Assembly: GCA_018374355.1 (NCBI GenBank)
Contig: JAHAFI010000009.1
Coordinates: 1-64,000, forward strand
Source: Clostridiales bacterium
Lineage (GTDB): Bacteria > Bacillota > Clostridia > Lachnospirales > Lachnospiraceae
Direction of reading: 5' to 3'
DNA: 64,000 bases
A program made the translations under genes and the position numbers. This document shows positions 1 through 8,947 of the stretch, piece after piece. The notes under the pieces are model-generated. The model was not told where the DNA came from. It did not search any database and worked only from the letters and a program-made list of their open reading frames with translations. Position 1 is the stretch's first letter; every line of letters starts with the position of its first letter.

Positions 1-82
1 TTCTTACAAGCTATTTTACACCAAAGAGTAGAAGTTGGAATACTTTCATCACTATTTGTGCCGCCAACTGAAAGGCGGCGGA

Positions 83-388
83 ATGGAGATTAAGATGAAA
101 TTATTTCCGGGGCAGGAGGAAGAATATGAGAGACGGCATAACCTGCTCTGGCCGGAAATGAAAGAGATGATTCATGAGCACGGCGGAAAAAATTATACTA
201 TTTTTCTGGATCAGGAAACGCTGACCTTGTTCGGCACGATTGAGATTGAGGATGAGGAACTGTGGAAAAAAGGTGCAGATACAGAAATTAACCGCAGATG
301 GTGGGACTTCATGGCAGATATTATGGAGACTCATGAGGATAACAGTCCGGTGAGTATTGACTTGAAAAATGTATTTCATCTGGACTGA
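83..388 (+). CDS. rhaM: L-rhamnose mutarotase
   Basis: About 101 residues, matching the ~104-residue L-rhamnose mutarotase family, which interconverts alpha and beta anomers of L-rhamnose in the cytoplasm. The family blocks are visible in order: EEEYERRHNLLWPEM, HGGKNYTIFLD, RRWWDFMADIM and DNSPVSIDL near the C-terminus. The ATG at 83 is chosen; a TTG at 35 in the same frame is possible but gives 16 residues unlike the family, and an in-frame stop lies at 29. No other rhamnose gene is adjacent, although a rhamnosidase relic sits at 29.8 kb. The upstream neighbour lies outside the window, so operon membership is unknown. Confidence 0.85.
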   Translation: MEIKMKLFPGQEEEYERRHNLLWPEMKEMIHEHGGKNYTIFLDQETLTLFGTIEIEDEELWKKGADTEINRRWWDFMADIMETHEDNSPVSIDLKNVFHLD

Positions 389-407
389 TTCTGAATTGTG
401 ACAGAGA

Positions 408-437
408 TTGAGACAAAAATCCCGGTGCAGCTATATC
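408..437 (+). promoter_or_regulatory. possible sigma-A promoter for ktrB
   Basis: TTGAGA (408-413) and TATATC (432-437) are separated by 18 bp, about 95 bp upstream of the ktrB start. Both hexamers depart from consensus, so this is a weak call. Confidence 0.35.
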
Positions 438-440
438 GGA

Positions 441-508
441 TTGGCTTGCTGTCTGCGGGAGTCAAATGGATATGCAAGCATATCCGCTTGGCTCGCTGCC
501 TGCGGGAA
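441..508 (+). repeat. tandem 20-bp repeat flanking an 18-bp palindrome
   Basis: Two near-identical 20-mers, TTGGCTTGCTGTCTGCGGGA (441-460) and TTGGCTCGCTGCCTGCGGGA (489-508), flank the palindrome GGATATGC-AA-GCATATCC (468-485). The second copy continues into GAATAAA. The same GCTGCCTGCGGGAATAAA string recurs, inverted, near 44.34 kb and a relative occurs at 22.47 kb. The unit lies directly upstream of the ktrB ribosome binding site. Confidence 0.7.
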
Positions 509-529
509 TAAAGGAAGTAAGGACAAATT

Positions 530-1915
530 ATGAATATTTTTTTGAAAAATCTGGATAACATGAATCAAAAAATGAGAACAAAACTCAGTCATATTTCTTC
601 GCTGAAGATTATACCGATCGTATTTTTGATGATTATCCTGACAGGAACATTGCTGCTGATGCTGCCAATTGCACAGAAAGGAGAGGGGAGCACCGGATTT
701 ACCGATGCGCTGTTTACGGCTACATCGGCTACCTGTGTAACGGGATTGATACGGTTTGATACCTATACCCACTGGACGGTGTTTGGACAGCTGGTGATTT
801 TGACGATGATTCAGATCGGCGGTCTGGGATTTATGACATTTGCGGTCTGGCTTATGTCGCTGACAAGCCATAAAATCGGGCTGAATTCCCGCTTTTTGAT
901 GCAGAATTCCATTTCTGCACCTCAGGTGGGCGGGATGGTGAAAATTACCCGGTTTATTCTTCTGGGAACGCTGGTGATCGAAGGACTGGGAGCGCTTTTG
1001 CTGACGGGCATTTTTGTCCCCCGGTACGGGATTGGAAAGGGAGTTTATTTTTCGGTTTTTCATTCGATTTCCGCATTTTGTAATGCGGGATTTGACCTGA
1101 TGGGAGGGGAGCAGCCATTTTCATCTCTGACGCTGATGGGGGATAACTGGTACCTGAATCTGGTCATTATGACACTGATTGTTGTAGGTGGTCTGGGATT
1201 TTTCGTATGGAAGGATCTTGTGGAAAATAAGTTCCGTTTTCGGAAATTGCATCTTCAGTCAAAACTGGTGGTAGTTATGACGGTATTTTTGATTGTGTTC
1301 GGAGCGGCGGTCATTTTCCTTATGGAATGGGGAGAAGCCGGGACAGCGGGGAAATCTGTCGGTGATCAGATATTGAATGCGCTGTTCCAGTCGGTGACTG
1401 TGCGTACGGCGGGATTTAATACGGTGGATATCACAAAGATGACGGAGTCCAGTCTGATCTTGATGGTTGGATTGATGCTCATCGGAGGCTCTCCGGGATC
1501 TACGGCGGGAGGAATTAAAACCACCACCTTTGCGGTACTGGTAATCAGTATTTTATCTGTGTTTAAAAGAAGAAAATCCGAGGAAGCATTTGGCAGACGA
1601 ATGGATGAGAGTATTATGCGGAGTGCGGCCTGCGTGTTTATGATTTATCTGTTTTTGGCAACCGGTTCAGCGATGATTGTTTCAAAGCTGGAAGGTGTTT
1701 CCATGATGACGGCGCTGTTTGAGACGGCATCGGCGGTGGGAACCGTGGGAATTACCATGGGAATCACGCCGGAGGTGGGAATGGTCTCCAAACTTCTGCT
1801 CACAATGCTGATGTTTGTGGGAAGAGTGGGATCTCTTACCATTTTGATGGCTTTTTCTTCCGAGAGAAGAATGATCGCTTCAAAACTGCCGCTGGAAAAG
1901 GTACAAATAGGGTAA
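530..1915 (+). CDS. ktrB: TrkH/KtrB family potassium uptake channel subunit
   Basis: A 461-residue polytopic membrane protein of the Trk/Ktr/HKT superfamily, the ion-conducting subunit for K+ (often Na+-coupled) uptake. The four pore-loop signatures are visible: TSATCVTGL (about residues 65-73), SAFCNAGFD, VRTAGFNTVD followed by GGSPGSTAGGIKTTT, and ASAVGTVGITMGI. The length fits KtrB. AGGAAGTAAGGAC precedes the ATG. The gene ends 19 bp before the RCK subunit gene, so the two form an operon. Many hydrophobic segments are evident and no frameshift is seen. Confidence 0.92.
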   Translation: MNIFLKNLDNMNQKMRTKLSHISSLKIIPIVFLMIILTGTLLLMLPIAQKGEGSTGFTDALFTATSATCVTGLIRFDTYTHWTVFGQLVILTMIQIGGLGFMTFAVWLMSLTSHKIGLNSRFLMQNSISAPQVGGMVKITRFILLGTLVIEGLGALLLTGIFVPRYGIGKGVYFSVFHSISAFCNAGFDLMGGEQPFSSLTLMGDNWYLNLVIMTLIVVGGLGFFVWKDLVENKFRFRKLHLQSKLVVVMTVFLIVFGAAVIFLMEWGEAGTAGKSVGDQILNALFQSVTVRTAGFNTVDITKMTESSLILMVGLMLIGGSPGSTAGGIKTTTFAVLVISILSVFKRRKSEEAFGRRMDESIMRSAACVFMIYLFLATGSAMIVSKLEGVSMMTALFETASAVGTVGITMGITPEVGMVSKLLLTMLMFVGRVGSLTILMAFSSERRMIASKLPLEKVQIG

Positions 1916-1934
1916 TTGTTCAGGAGGAAAGATT

Positions 1935-2579
1935 ATGAAATCAATTTTAATTATCGGATTGGGACGTTTCGGACGTCACATGGCAAGAAAATTTATCGAG
2001 CAGGGAAATGAAGTTCTCGCAATCGAGAAAAATGAGGAGAGAGCCGATGCCTGCATCGAAATTGTACAGAATATCCAGATAGGAGACGCAACGGACGAGA
2101 GATTTATGCACAGTCTGGGCGTGGATAATTTTGATCTGTGTGTTATTGGAATCGGGGACAATTTCCAGACCTCTCTTGAAATTACAGTGCTTTTAAAGGA
2201 TTTGGGAGCGCCCTATGTACTGGCAAGAGCCAGCAGGGATGTCCATAAAAAGCTGCTTCTGCGCAATGGAGCGGATTATGTGGTTTACGGAGAAAGAGAG
2301 CTGGCAGAAAGGCTGGCGGTAAAATACGGAGCGGAACATATTTTTGATTATATCGTTCTGGATTCTGAATATGCGATTTATGAGATTGCAGTACCAAATC
2401 AGTGGTATGGAAAGAGTATCATTGAGCTGGCAGTCCGCCAGAAATATAAAGTAAGTATTCTTGCAACGAAAAGAGATGGAAAGATTCATCCGCTTCCGCA
2501 TCCGGATCATATATTTTCACCGGATGAGACGCTGATGGTCATGGGCGATGAACGAAGCATCCGTGAAATAACAAAATAG
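1935..2579 (+). CDS. ktrA: KtrA/TrkA RCK regulatory subunit of K+ uptake
   Basis: A 214-residue cytoplasmic protein with an N-terminal Rossmann RCK_N domain (dinucleotide loop GLGRFG at about residues 8-13, followed by an acidic IEKNEE segment) and a C-terminal RCK_C domain (about residues 135-214). In this family octameric rings bind NAD(H)/ATP/ADP and gate the membrane subunit. Its place immediately after ktrB, with the RBS CAGGAGGAAAG, fits the Ktr system. The length is that of single-RCK KtrA rather than the tandem-RCK TrkA of proteobacteria. Confidence 0.92.
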   Translation: MKSILIIGLGRFGRHMARKFIEQGNEVLAIEKNEERADACIEIVQNIQIGDATDERFMHSLGVDNFDLCVIGIGDNFQTSLEITVLLKDLGAPYVLARASRDVHKKLLLRNGADYVVYGERELAERLAVKYGAEHIFDYIVLDSEYAIYEIAVPNQWYGKSIIELAVRQKYKVSILATKRDGKIHPLPHPDHIFSPDETLMVMGDERSIREITK

Positions 2580-2589
2580 AGGAGCACAT

Positions 2590-3369
2590 ATGAATATATT
2601 TTTAGGTTTGATGATTCCGTTTATAGGTACGGCGGCAGGAGCCAGCTGTGTATTTTTTCTGAGAAACCAGTTGAAGCCGCTGGTGAAGAAATCTCTTCTG
2701 GGTTTTGCATCGGGAGTGATGGTGGCGGCATCTGTCTGGTCCCTGCTGATTCCGGCTATGAACCAATCGGAGCACATGGGGAAATTTGCTTTTTTCCCTG
2801 CGGCTGTGGGATTTTTGCTTGGTATCGGCTTCCTTCTGCTGATGGATAAACTGATTCCCCATCTGCACATGGGCTGCAGTCAGGCGGAGGGCCCCAGTTG
2901 TTCCCTGAAAAAGACCACCATGCTGGTGCTGGCAGTGACACTTCACAATATTCCGGAAGGAATGGCGGTGGGTGTGGTTTTCGCGGGTATGCTGGCAGAA
3001 AATGCAGAGATCACTCTGGCAGGGGCAATGGCGCTTTCCATAGGTATTGCCATCCAGAATTTCCCGGAGGGAGCGATCATTTCCCTTCCGCTGAAGAGCG
3101 AAGAAAATATGGGAAAAGGAAAAGCATTTTTACAGGGGGCGCTTTCCGGTATCGTGGAGCCTGTGGCGGCAGGGATTACACTTCTTTTGTTCCGCTTTAT
3201 AGAACCGGCGCTGCCGTATCTGCTGGCTTTTGCCGCAGGAGCTATGATTTATGTGGTGGTGGAAGAACTGATTCCGGAGGCCAGTGAAGGAGAACACAGC
3301 AATGTGGCTACTATTGGGTTTGCTGTGGGGTTTGTTTTGATGATGGTTTTGGATGTGGCGTTGGGATAG
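2590..3369 (+). CDS. ZIP family divalent metal transporter (GufA-like)
   Basis: A 259-residue integral membrane protein with the ZIP hallmark HNIPEG at residues 119-124 and the partner motif QNFPEG at 156-161, where many ZIPs have HNFPEG. A cytosolic loop (about 90-108) carries His and Cys residues that could bind metal. ZIP proteins move Zn2+, Fe2+ or Mn2+ into the cytoplasm. It starts 11 bp after ktrA and is likely cotranscribed with it; a strong terminator follows. The substrate metal cannot be read from the sequence. Confidence 0.9.
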   Translation: MNIFLGLMIPFIGTAAGASCVFFLRNQLKPLVKKSLLGFASGVMVAASVWSLLIPAMNQSEHMGKFAFFPAAVGFLLGIGFLLLMDKLIPHLHMGCSQAEGPSCSLKKTTMLVLAVTLHNIPEGMAVGVVFAGMLAENAEITLAGAMALSIGIAIQNFPEGAIISLPLKSEENMGKGKAFLQGALSGIVEPVAAGITLLLFRFIEPALPYLLAFAAGAMIYVVVEELIPEASEGEHSNVATIGFAVGFVLMMVLDVALG

Positions 3370-3390
3370 ACATCTAAATATGGAGTATAA

Positions 3391-3446
3391 AAAGAGGAAT
3401 GGCATTGTTTGAAAAATGTTTCAAGTGATGCCATTCCTCTTTTTCT
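3391..3446 (+). terminator. strong bidirectional intrinsic terminator
   Basis: Perfect 15-bp arms AAAGAGGAATGGCAT (3391-3405) and ATGCCATTCCTCTTT (3428-3442), with TTGAAA/TTTCAA pairing inside the loop and T residues after. It ends the ktr-zip operon. The rest of the gap to 3600 is AT-rich with no gene seen. Confidence 0.9.
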
Positions 3447-3599
3447 GAATGAAAAAAAGTGATATATAAATAATTTGTCAAAAAACAAAAACAGAACCAT
3501 TTTTTAAACACACAGGACTATTATTTTTATTTATTTATCAATAAATTTTTGGAATAATAAAGCCATAAGAAAGAGAACATTGTACAAGGAGGAACGACA

Positions 3600-4952
3600 A
3601 TGAAAAAAAGATTAGTTTCACTTTTAATTTCGTCAGCAATGATCGTGGGAATGCTGGCAGGTTGTGGAAATGAAAAGCAGGACAGTACATCAGAGAACAG
3701 TAAAACCGAGACTGCAGAATCAGAAGATACATCTGATGGAGAAGATGCAGAAGACGGAGAAAAAATCACACTGAACATTGCATGGTGGGGAAACCAGATT
3801 AGAAATGATGCTACAAAAAAGGCCTGTGATCTGTATATGGAACAGAATGAAAATGTAGAGATCAAAGTTGAATTTATGGACTGGGCAGGCTATTGGGATA
3901 AAATGTCAGCGATGGCAGCAGGAGGAAATCTGCCGGACATTTATCAGCACAGTGTAGGTTATCTGAATGCGTATAAAGAAGGAAATCTTATGGCTGACCT
4001 TACACCATTTATTGAAGATGGAACTATTGATACCACAAATATACCGGACTCTATTATTGAGAGCGGCAGTATTGATGGAAAATGCTATGCGCTCAGCCTT
4101 GGAACAAACGGTCCGATGATGGTTTATGATCCTGCGGTGCTTGAAGAGGCTGGGGTTACTCTGCCGGAACGTTTGACATATGAAGGACTTGCAGAAATCG
4201 GAGAAGAAATTTATGAAAAAACAGGAGTAAAGACAAATTATTTTGCACCGAAGAGCTTCGTGCCGGAACATCTGACAGATATGAGCAGAGCAATGGGTCA
4301 TTCATTCTATGAAGATCTTAAAAATGGTGACGGAGAAATAATGCTGAAGCATTTCCAAATTGCAGATGAATATAACAAACTGGAATCGAATGTTTCGTTA
4401 GAGGTACTGGCAGAATTGACAGGTGCAGTTGAGGACAACACAATTGTCACCGGGAAAACTTGGAATTCTTTTATGACCTCGAACATGTTTGTCGCATTGG
4501 ATAATGCCTGTGAAAAAGAACTGGGTATTACATATGCCCCTACACTGGAAGATGCAGAGCAGGAAGCTATGTTTGTTCGTGCCAGTCAGTATTTCTCTAT
4601 TGCAGAGACATCGAAGCATAAAGAAGAAGCAGCTAAATTTTTGAATTGGTTTACCAACAGCAAAGAGTGTAATGATATTTTGCAGGGAGAACGGGGTGTT
4701 CCAATCAATACAGAGATTTTGAATGGTATGGCAGAAACAGTTGATGAAGCAACACGCAGAACATTTGAATATGTAAGTGACATTTCTGAAATTGCACCGG
4801 GTGAAGAACCATATCCAAATGGATATGAGGAAATTAATACTCTGGTTAATACACTTTTGGAAGATCTGTATTATGGCGATATTAATCCCGACGAGGCAAC
4901 CGAAGAGATGCTCAGTCAGGGTAAGAAAATTCTGGATGAAGCTGCAAAATAA
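3600..4952 (+). CDS. sugar ABC transporter substrate-binding lipoprotein (family 1)
   Basis: A 450-residue secreted lipoprotein. The signal peptide ends in a lipobox LAGC with the lipidated Cys at residue 22, followed by a Ser/Glu/Asp-rich linker. The mature part begins with ITLNIAWWG, typical of cluster B carbohydrate binders. It presents an oligosaccharide or glycoside to the two downstream permeases. The RBS AAGGAGGAACGAC is strong. It is the first gene of a nine-gene operon whose enzymes (NagA, NagB, a GH109-like protein) suggest an amino-sugar-containing ligand; that is inference. No ATPase gene is in the operon. Confidence 0.9.
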   Translation: MKKRLVSLLISSAMIVGMLAGCGNEKQDSTSENSKTETAESEDTSDGEDAEDGEKITLNIAWWGNQIRNDATKKACDLYMEQNENVEIKVEFMDWAGYWDKMSAMAAGGNLPDIYQHSVGYLNAYKEGNLMADLTPFIEDGTIDTTNIPDSIIESGSIDGKCYALSLGTNGPMMVYDPAVLEEAGVTLPERLTYEGLAEIGEEIYEKTGVKTNYFAPKSFVPEHLTDMSRAMGHSFYEDLKNGDGEIMLKHFQIADEYNKLESNVSLEVLAELTGAVEDNTIVTGKTWNSFMTSNMFVALDNACEKELGITYAPTLEDAEQEAMFVRASQYFSIAETSKHKEEAAKFLNWFTNSKECNDILQGERGVPINTEILNGMAETVDEATRRTFEYVSDISEIAPGEEPYPNGYEEINTLVNTLLEDLYYGDINPDEATEEMLSQGKKILDEAAK

Positions 4953-4965
4953 TATGAAATTTAAG

Positions 4966-4993
4966 GAGGATACAGGGTTATTCCTGTATCCTC
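4966..4993 (+). promoter_or_regulatory. intercistronic stem-loop after the binding-protein gene
   Basis: Perfect 11-bp arms GAGGATACAGG (4966-4976) and CCTGTATCCTC (4983-4993) with a 6-nt loop, 14 nt after the stop codon and without a U tract. Such hairpins commonly stabilise the upstream mRNA or partially terminate, giving more binding protein than permease. The function here is inferred from position. Confidence 0.65.
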
Positions 4994-5010
4994 TGCAATA
5001 AGAGGTAAAT

Positions 5011-5931
5011 ATGAAAAAACAGAAAAAGACGAAAGGTGGAAGAAAGCATCAGCTTGGTTCACAAAATCTGTCGGGGTATCTTTTTATCAGCCCATTTATT
5101 ATAGGTTTTGTTTGTTTTATTGCGCTTCCGATGGTGATGTCTTTCTTCTTTTCCTTTACACGATATGATATTTTGGAGAGTCCAACGTTTATAGGACTTG
5201 AAAATTACATTACAATGTTTACTCAGGATGGGAAGTTTTGGAAAGTTTTTGGCGTTACAATGAAGTTTGTGTTCCTTTCAGTTCCTTTAAGACTGTTAAT
5301 GGCGCTGATTATTGCACTTCTGTTAGTGAGAAGCACAAAATTGTCCGGCTTTTACAGAGCAGTCTATTATTTACCATCAATTATCGGATCAAGTGTCGCA
5401 GTGGCAATCCTCTGGAAAAAAATGTTTGCCAGTGATGGAGTAGTAAATCTTTTTTTACGCGCACTTGGGTTTGAGGCTGATATTGTATGGTTCGGAAATT
5501 CGAATACCGCAATCTGGACATTAATCTTATTGGCGGTTTGGCAGTTTGGTTCGTCTATGCTGATTTTCCTGTCAGGACTGAAACAGATTCCGAGAATGCT
5601 TTATGAGTCGGCAATTGTGGACGGAGCGAGTTGGACGCAGCGTTTCTTTAAGATTACGCTTCCGATGCTGACGCCTACCATTTTCTTTAATACGATCAAT
5701 CAGTTAATCAGCGGATTTATGGCATTTACACAAAGTTATCTGATCACTCAGGGTAAACCGAGAGATTCAACATTATTTTATGCAGTCTATATGTATCAGA
5801 ATTCTTTTACATACAGCAAACTGGGATACGGATGTGCAATGGCATGGTTTATGATTCTGGTTATCAGTATATTAACGTTGATTCTTTTTAAAACGCAGAA
5901 ATACTGGGTTTATTATGAGGCAGAGGGGTGA
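5011..5931 (+). CDS. sugar ABC transporter permease (MalF/UgpA type)
   Basis: A 306-residue inner-membrane permease with about six transmembrane helices. The EAA loop that contacts the shared ATPase reads YESAIVDGASWTQRFFKITL (about residues 197-216). The N-terminus is short and basic before the first helix, as in Firmicute UgpA-like permeases. It follows the binding-protein gene and precedes the second permease by 9 bp, forming the standard SBP-permease-permease order. The RBS is AAGAGGTAAAT. Confidence 0.92.
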   Translation: MKKQKKTKGGRKHQLGSQNLSGYLFISPFIIGFVCFIALPMVMSFFFSFTRYDILESPTFIGLENYITMFTQDGKFWKVFGVTMKFVFLSVPLRLLMALIIALLLVRSTKLSGFYRAVYYLPSIIGSSVAVAILWKKMFASDGVVNLFLRALGFEADIVWFGNSNTAIWTLILLAVWQFGSSMLIFLSGLKQIPRMLYESAIVDGASWTQRFFKITLPMLTPTIFFNTINQLISGFMAFTQSYLITQGKPRDSTLFYAVYMYQNSFTYSKLGYGCAMAWFMILVISILTLILFKTQKYWVYYEAEG

Positions 5932-5940
5932 TAGTTAGAG

Positions 5941-6807
5941 ATGGAAAAGAGCAGAGTATCAAAATATAGAGTAAAACAACATACAGTGACAGTCATCTAC
6001 CATATCGTTACCTTTGTTATTGCAGTAGTAATGTTATATCCACTGATTTGGATGGTGATGAGTTCTTTAAAACCGACAAATACAATCTTTCAGACAGCGA
6101 TGCAGTTGATTCCTTCGGAGTTTACTCTGGATAATTATCAGAATGGATGGAAAGGATTTGCAGGCTACAGTTTCAGTATGTTTTTTAAAAATTCATTTAT
6201 TGTCTGTATTTTTGCAACAATTGGAGCAGTGGCATCCTCGGCAGTGATTGCATATGGATTTGCACGTTTGAATTTCAAACTGAAAGGATTTTGGTTTTCC
6301 TGTATGCTGTTATCCATGATGGTGCCGTTTCAGATTATCATGATTCCTCAGTATATTATATTCAATAAAATTGGTTGGGTAAATACATTTTTACCTATGA
6401 TTGTGCCGTCATATTTTGGTATGGGATTCTTTATTTTCCTGAATATGCAGTTTATTAAGGGAATACCAATGGATCTGGATGAAGCGGCAAGAATTGATGG
6501 ATGTTCCGTATACGGTATTTTTTTTAGAATTATTCTTCCGTTGATCAAACCGTCATTAGTTACAAGCGCAATTTTTTCCTTTATGTGGAAATGGGATGAT
6601 TTTATGGGGGCATTGTTATATCTGAATGATCCGACGAAATATACAGTTACATATGCTTTAAAAATGTTTGCAGACCCAACTTCCAGTTCGGACTACGGAG
6701 CAATGTTTGCTATGGGAACTTTATCGCTGATTCCTATTTTCTTGATTTTCCTGACAATGCAGAAATATCTGGTAGAAGGAATTGCATCTACGGGAATTAA
6801 GGGCTGA
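5941..6807 (+). CDS. sugar ABC transporter permease (MalG/UgpE type)
   Basis: A 288-residue permease, six predicted transmembrane helices, with the EAA motif LDEAARIDGCSVYGIFFRII (about residues 179-198) followed by LPLIKP. It pairs with the preceding permease to form the membrane channel. The start ATG lies 9 bp after the previous stop. The next gene, an oxidoreductase, follows after 26 bp with its own strong RBS, so transport and catabolic genes are transcriptionally linked. Confidence 0.92.
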   Translation: MEKSRVSKYRVKQHTVTVIYHIVTFVIAVVMLYPLIWMVMSSLKPTNTIFQTAMQLIPSEFTLDNYQNGWKGFAGYSFSMFFKNSFIVCIFATIGAVASSAVIAYGFARLNFKLKGFWFSCMLLSMMVPFQIIMIPQYIIFNKIGWVNTFLPMIVPSYFGMGFFIFLNMQFIKGIPMDLDEAARIDGCSVYGIFFRIILPLIKPSLVTSAIFSFMWKWDDFMGALLYLNDPTKYTVTYALKMFADPTSSSDYGAMFAMGTLSLIPIFLIFLTMQKYLVEGIASTGIKG

Positions 6808-6833
6808 AAAAAATATAGTAGTGGAGGTGCAGT

Positions 6834-7874
6834 ATGAGAAATGGAAAATTACAGGCCGCAATCCTTGGATGCGGTGTGATTGGGAATACACATGCAAAAG
6901 CAATTCTTTCCAATTCAAATTTGGTAGAATTATACGCTGTCTGCGACATAATACCTGAAAAAGCTCAGGAATATCAAAAACAGTATGGTGCAGAGAAGAT
7001 TTATACCGATATGGAAGAGATGCTGAAAGATCCGGCGATTGATATGGTCAGTATTTGTACGCCCAGCGGATATCATGCGGAACATGCTATTGCATGTGCC
7101 CGACATGGAAAAAATATCCTGAGCGAAAAACCTTTGGATATTACTACGGAAAAAGTAGATCAAATGATTGAAGCATTCCGAGGAACAAATTTGAAAGCGG
7201 CGGCAGTATTCCAGTACCGTACTTATGCGGGAATCCAGAAAGCCAGAGAATTGATAAAGAACGGAACTATGGGGCGTGTGCTTGTAAGTAATGCATATTA
7301 TAAACAGTACAGAAGTCCGGAATATTACAGGAGCGCCGGGTGGAGAGGAACATGGGAAATTGATGGCGGCGGTTGTACCATGAATCAGGGAATTCATATT
7401 CTGGATATTTTATGCTACCTGAATGATGGAGCAGCTTCGCTGATGGCAAGTACCTTTACACAGGCCCGGGAGATTCCTGTAGAGGATACTTCCTTTTCCA
7501 TCATGACCTTCCATAATGGAGCAGTGGGAACTTATCAAGCAACAACGCTGGCAAATCCGCCAGTGGAGATTAAAGCAGAACTAATGTGTGAAAACGGAAG
7601 AATAGTGTTTGAAAATGAAAATGTCATATTGTATACAGAAGAATGTCCGGAAGGAAAACTTCTTGGAGGGGCAAGGGATGCAGTCGATGGAAGAAACCCG
7701 GCTGCAATTGGAGCTGAAGGACATGCGGCATTGATCCGAAATCTTGCCAATGCAATTATGGGCAAGGAAGAGGTTTTGATCGGATTAGAAGAGGGAAGGA
7801 AAGCAGTTGAGATTATTTGCGCCATGTATGAATCCTCCAAAAAAGGTGGAAAGAAAATGTTTTTTGAAAAATAA
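6834..7874 (+). CDS. Gfo/Idh/MocA family NAD(P)-dependent oxidoreductase
   Basis: A 346-residue cytoplasmic enzyme. The N-terminal Rossmann fold has GCGVIGNTHA (about 11-20), and the family EKP motif reads SEKPLDI at about residue 93. The C-terminal half carries GGGCTMNQGIHILDIL, the substrate-binding helix whose Asp/His residues serve proton transfer in this family. It probably oxidises or reduces a secondary hydroxyl of the imported sugar; substrate unknown. The RBS is GGAGGTGCAGT. A second, divergent Gfo/Idh gene follows about 60 bp later, suggesting consecutive or paired redox steps. Confidence 0.9.
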   Translation: MRNGKLQAAILGCGVIGNTHAKAILSNSNLVELYAVCDIIPEKAQEYQKQYGAEKIYTDMEEMLKDPAIDMVSICTPSGYHAEHAIACARHGKNILSEKPLDITTEKVDQMIEAFRGTNLKAAAVFQYRTYAGIQKARELIKNGTMGRVLVSNAYYKQYRSPEYYRSAGWRGTWEIDGGGCTMNQGIHILDILCYLNDGAASLMASTFTQAREIPVEDTSFSIMTFHNGAVGTYQATTLANPPVEIKAELMCENGRIVFENENVILYTEECPEGKLLGGARDAVDGRNPAAIGAEGHAALIRNLANAIMGKEEVLIGLEEGRKAVEIICAMYESSKKGGKKMFFEK

Positions 7875-7936
7875 AAGAAAATGTTTTAAGAATTTCCAGA
7901 AGATATGAAATATATCGGGAAGTACAGGAGGTGCTT

Positions 7937-8947
7937 ATGAAATTTGGAATTATCGGAGCAAATCACGGCCATGTATTTACATTCGTCGAACACATGATGG
8001 AAGAAAACTGTGAATTTGTGGGAATTGTAGCGGATGGACAGGAAAATACGAAGAAGCTGGTTCAGGAATATCATGTAAGAGTATTTGAAACAGAAGAAGA
8101 CCTGTTTGACGCAGGAGTTGATATTATTGGCTGCTTTGCACCAAATTACCTAAGAATCGATGTTGTTGAGATGTGTGCGGAGCATAAGGTTCATGTGATG
8201 AGTGATAAGCCGCTTGTGGTAAATGAAGGTGATTATGAGCGGTTGGTTAAAGCATCCAGAAGCGGGATTGAAATTGGACTGATGTATACGGTTCGTTTTG
8301 AAAAAAGTGTTTGGAAACTGAAAGAGCTTCTGGAGCGTGGTGAAATTGGTGATTTAGTCAATATTGAGATGTTTAATCCCCATAAGCTCACACCGGATAA
8401 ACGTCCGAGCTGGCACTTTAGCAAGGAGGAAAGCGGAGGAATTGCAGTGGATCTGTTTTCTCATGGGGTGGACTTGTTCAGGTGGTTTACCGGGGGACAA
8501 AAGATTGTGCGGCATTATGCAGTCATGACAAAATCGATTCTCGAAGAGAAAAAGGATTTTTATGATTTTGCGTCTGCAAATCTTATAACAGAAAACGGTG
8601 TTTCAGGATATCAGCGTGTGGATTGGCATATTCCGGATGCTCACTGGAATTGGGGCGATCTTAGAATCTTCTGTCTGGGGACTAAGGGATATGCGGAGGC
8701 GCGTGTTTTAGGAGATCCGATTACAAGGGAAGAGGAACTAATCGTATTTTCTCCTGTAAATGGAACAAAAAAATATGAGTTGGAGGATGTAAAGCTGAAT
8801 GAAACGTCTGATTTCCTGAAACGCATTGCAGGGGAAAAAGTTTGCATCACAATGGAAGATGTTCTCGCAAGCTGTTATGAGACATTGATTCTTGATAAAA
8901 CAGCGGAAAAACAGAATATTATTCCAACAGGGGAGAATAAGGTATGA
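7937..8947 (+). CDS. Gfo/Idh/MocA family oxidoreductase (second copy)
   Basis: About 336 residues with a Rossmann motif GIIGANHGHVFTF at the N-terminus and SDKPLVV in place of EKP. The C-terminal region has GGIAVDLFSHGVDLFRWF, the family's active-site helix. An in-frame GTG at 7931 is part of the AGGAGG Shine-Dalgarno (7926-7931), so the ATG at 7937 is taken as start. Its stop overlaps the nagA start (ATGA, 8944-8947), implying translational coupling. It is clearly diverged from the neighbouring oxidoreductase and is not a recent duplicate. Confidence 0.88.
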   Translation: MKFGIIGANHGHVFTFVEHMMEENCEFVGIVADGQENTKKLVQEYHVRVFETEEDLFDAGVDIIGCFAPNYLRIDVVEMCAEHKVHVMSDKPLVVNEGDYERLVKASRSGIEIGLMYTVRFEKSVWKLKELLERGEIGDLVNIEMFNPHKLTPDKRPSWHFSKEESGGIAVDLFSHGVDLFRWFTGGQKIVRHYAVMTKSILEEKKDFYDFASANLITENGVSGYQRVDWHIPDAHWNWGDLRIFCLGTKGYAEARVLGDPITREEELIVFSPVNGTKKYELEDVKLNETSDFLKRIAGEKVCITMEDVLASCYETLILDKTAEKQNIIPTGENKV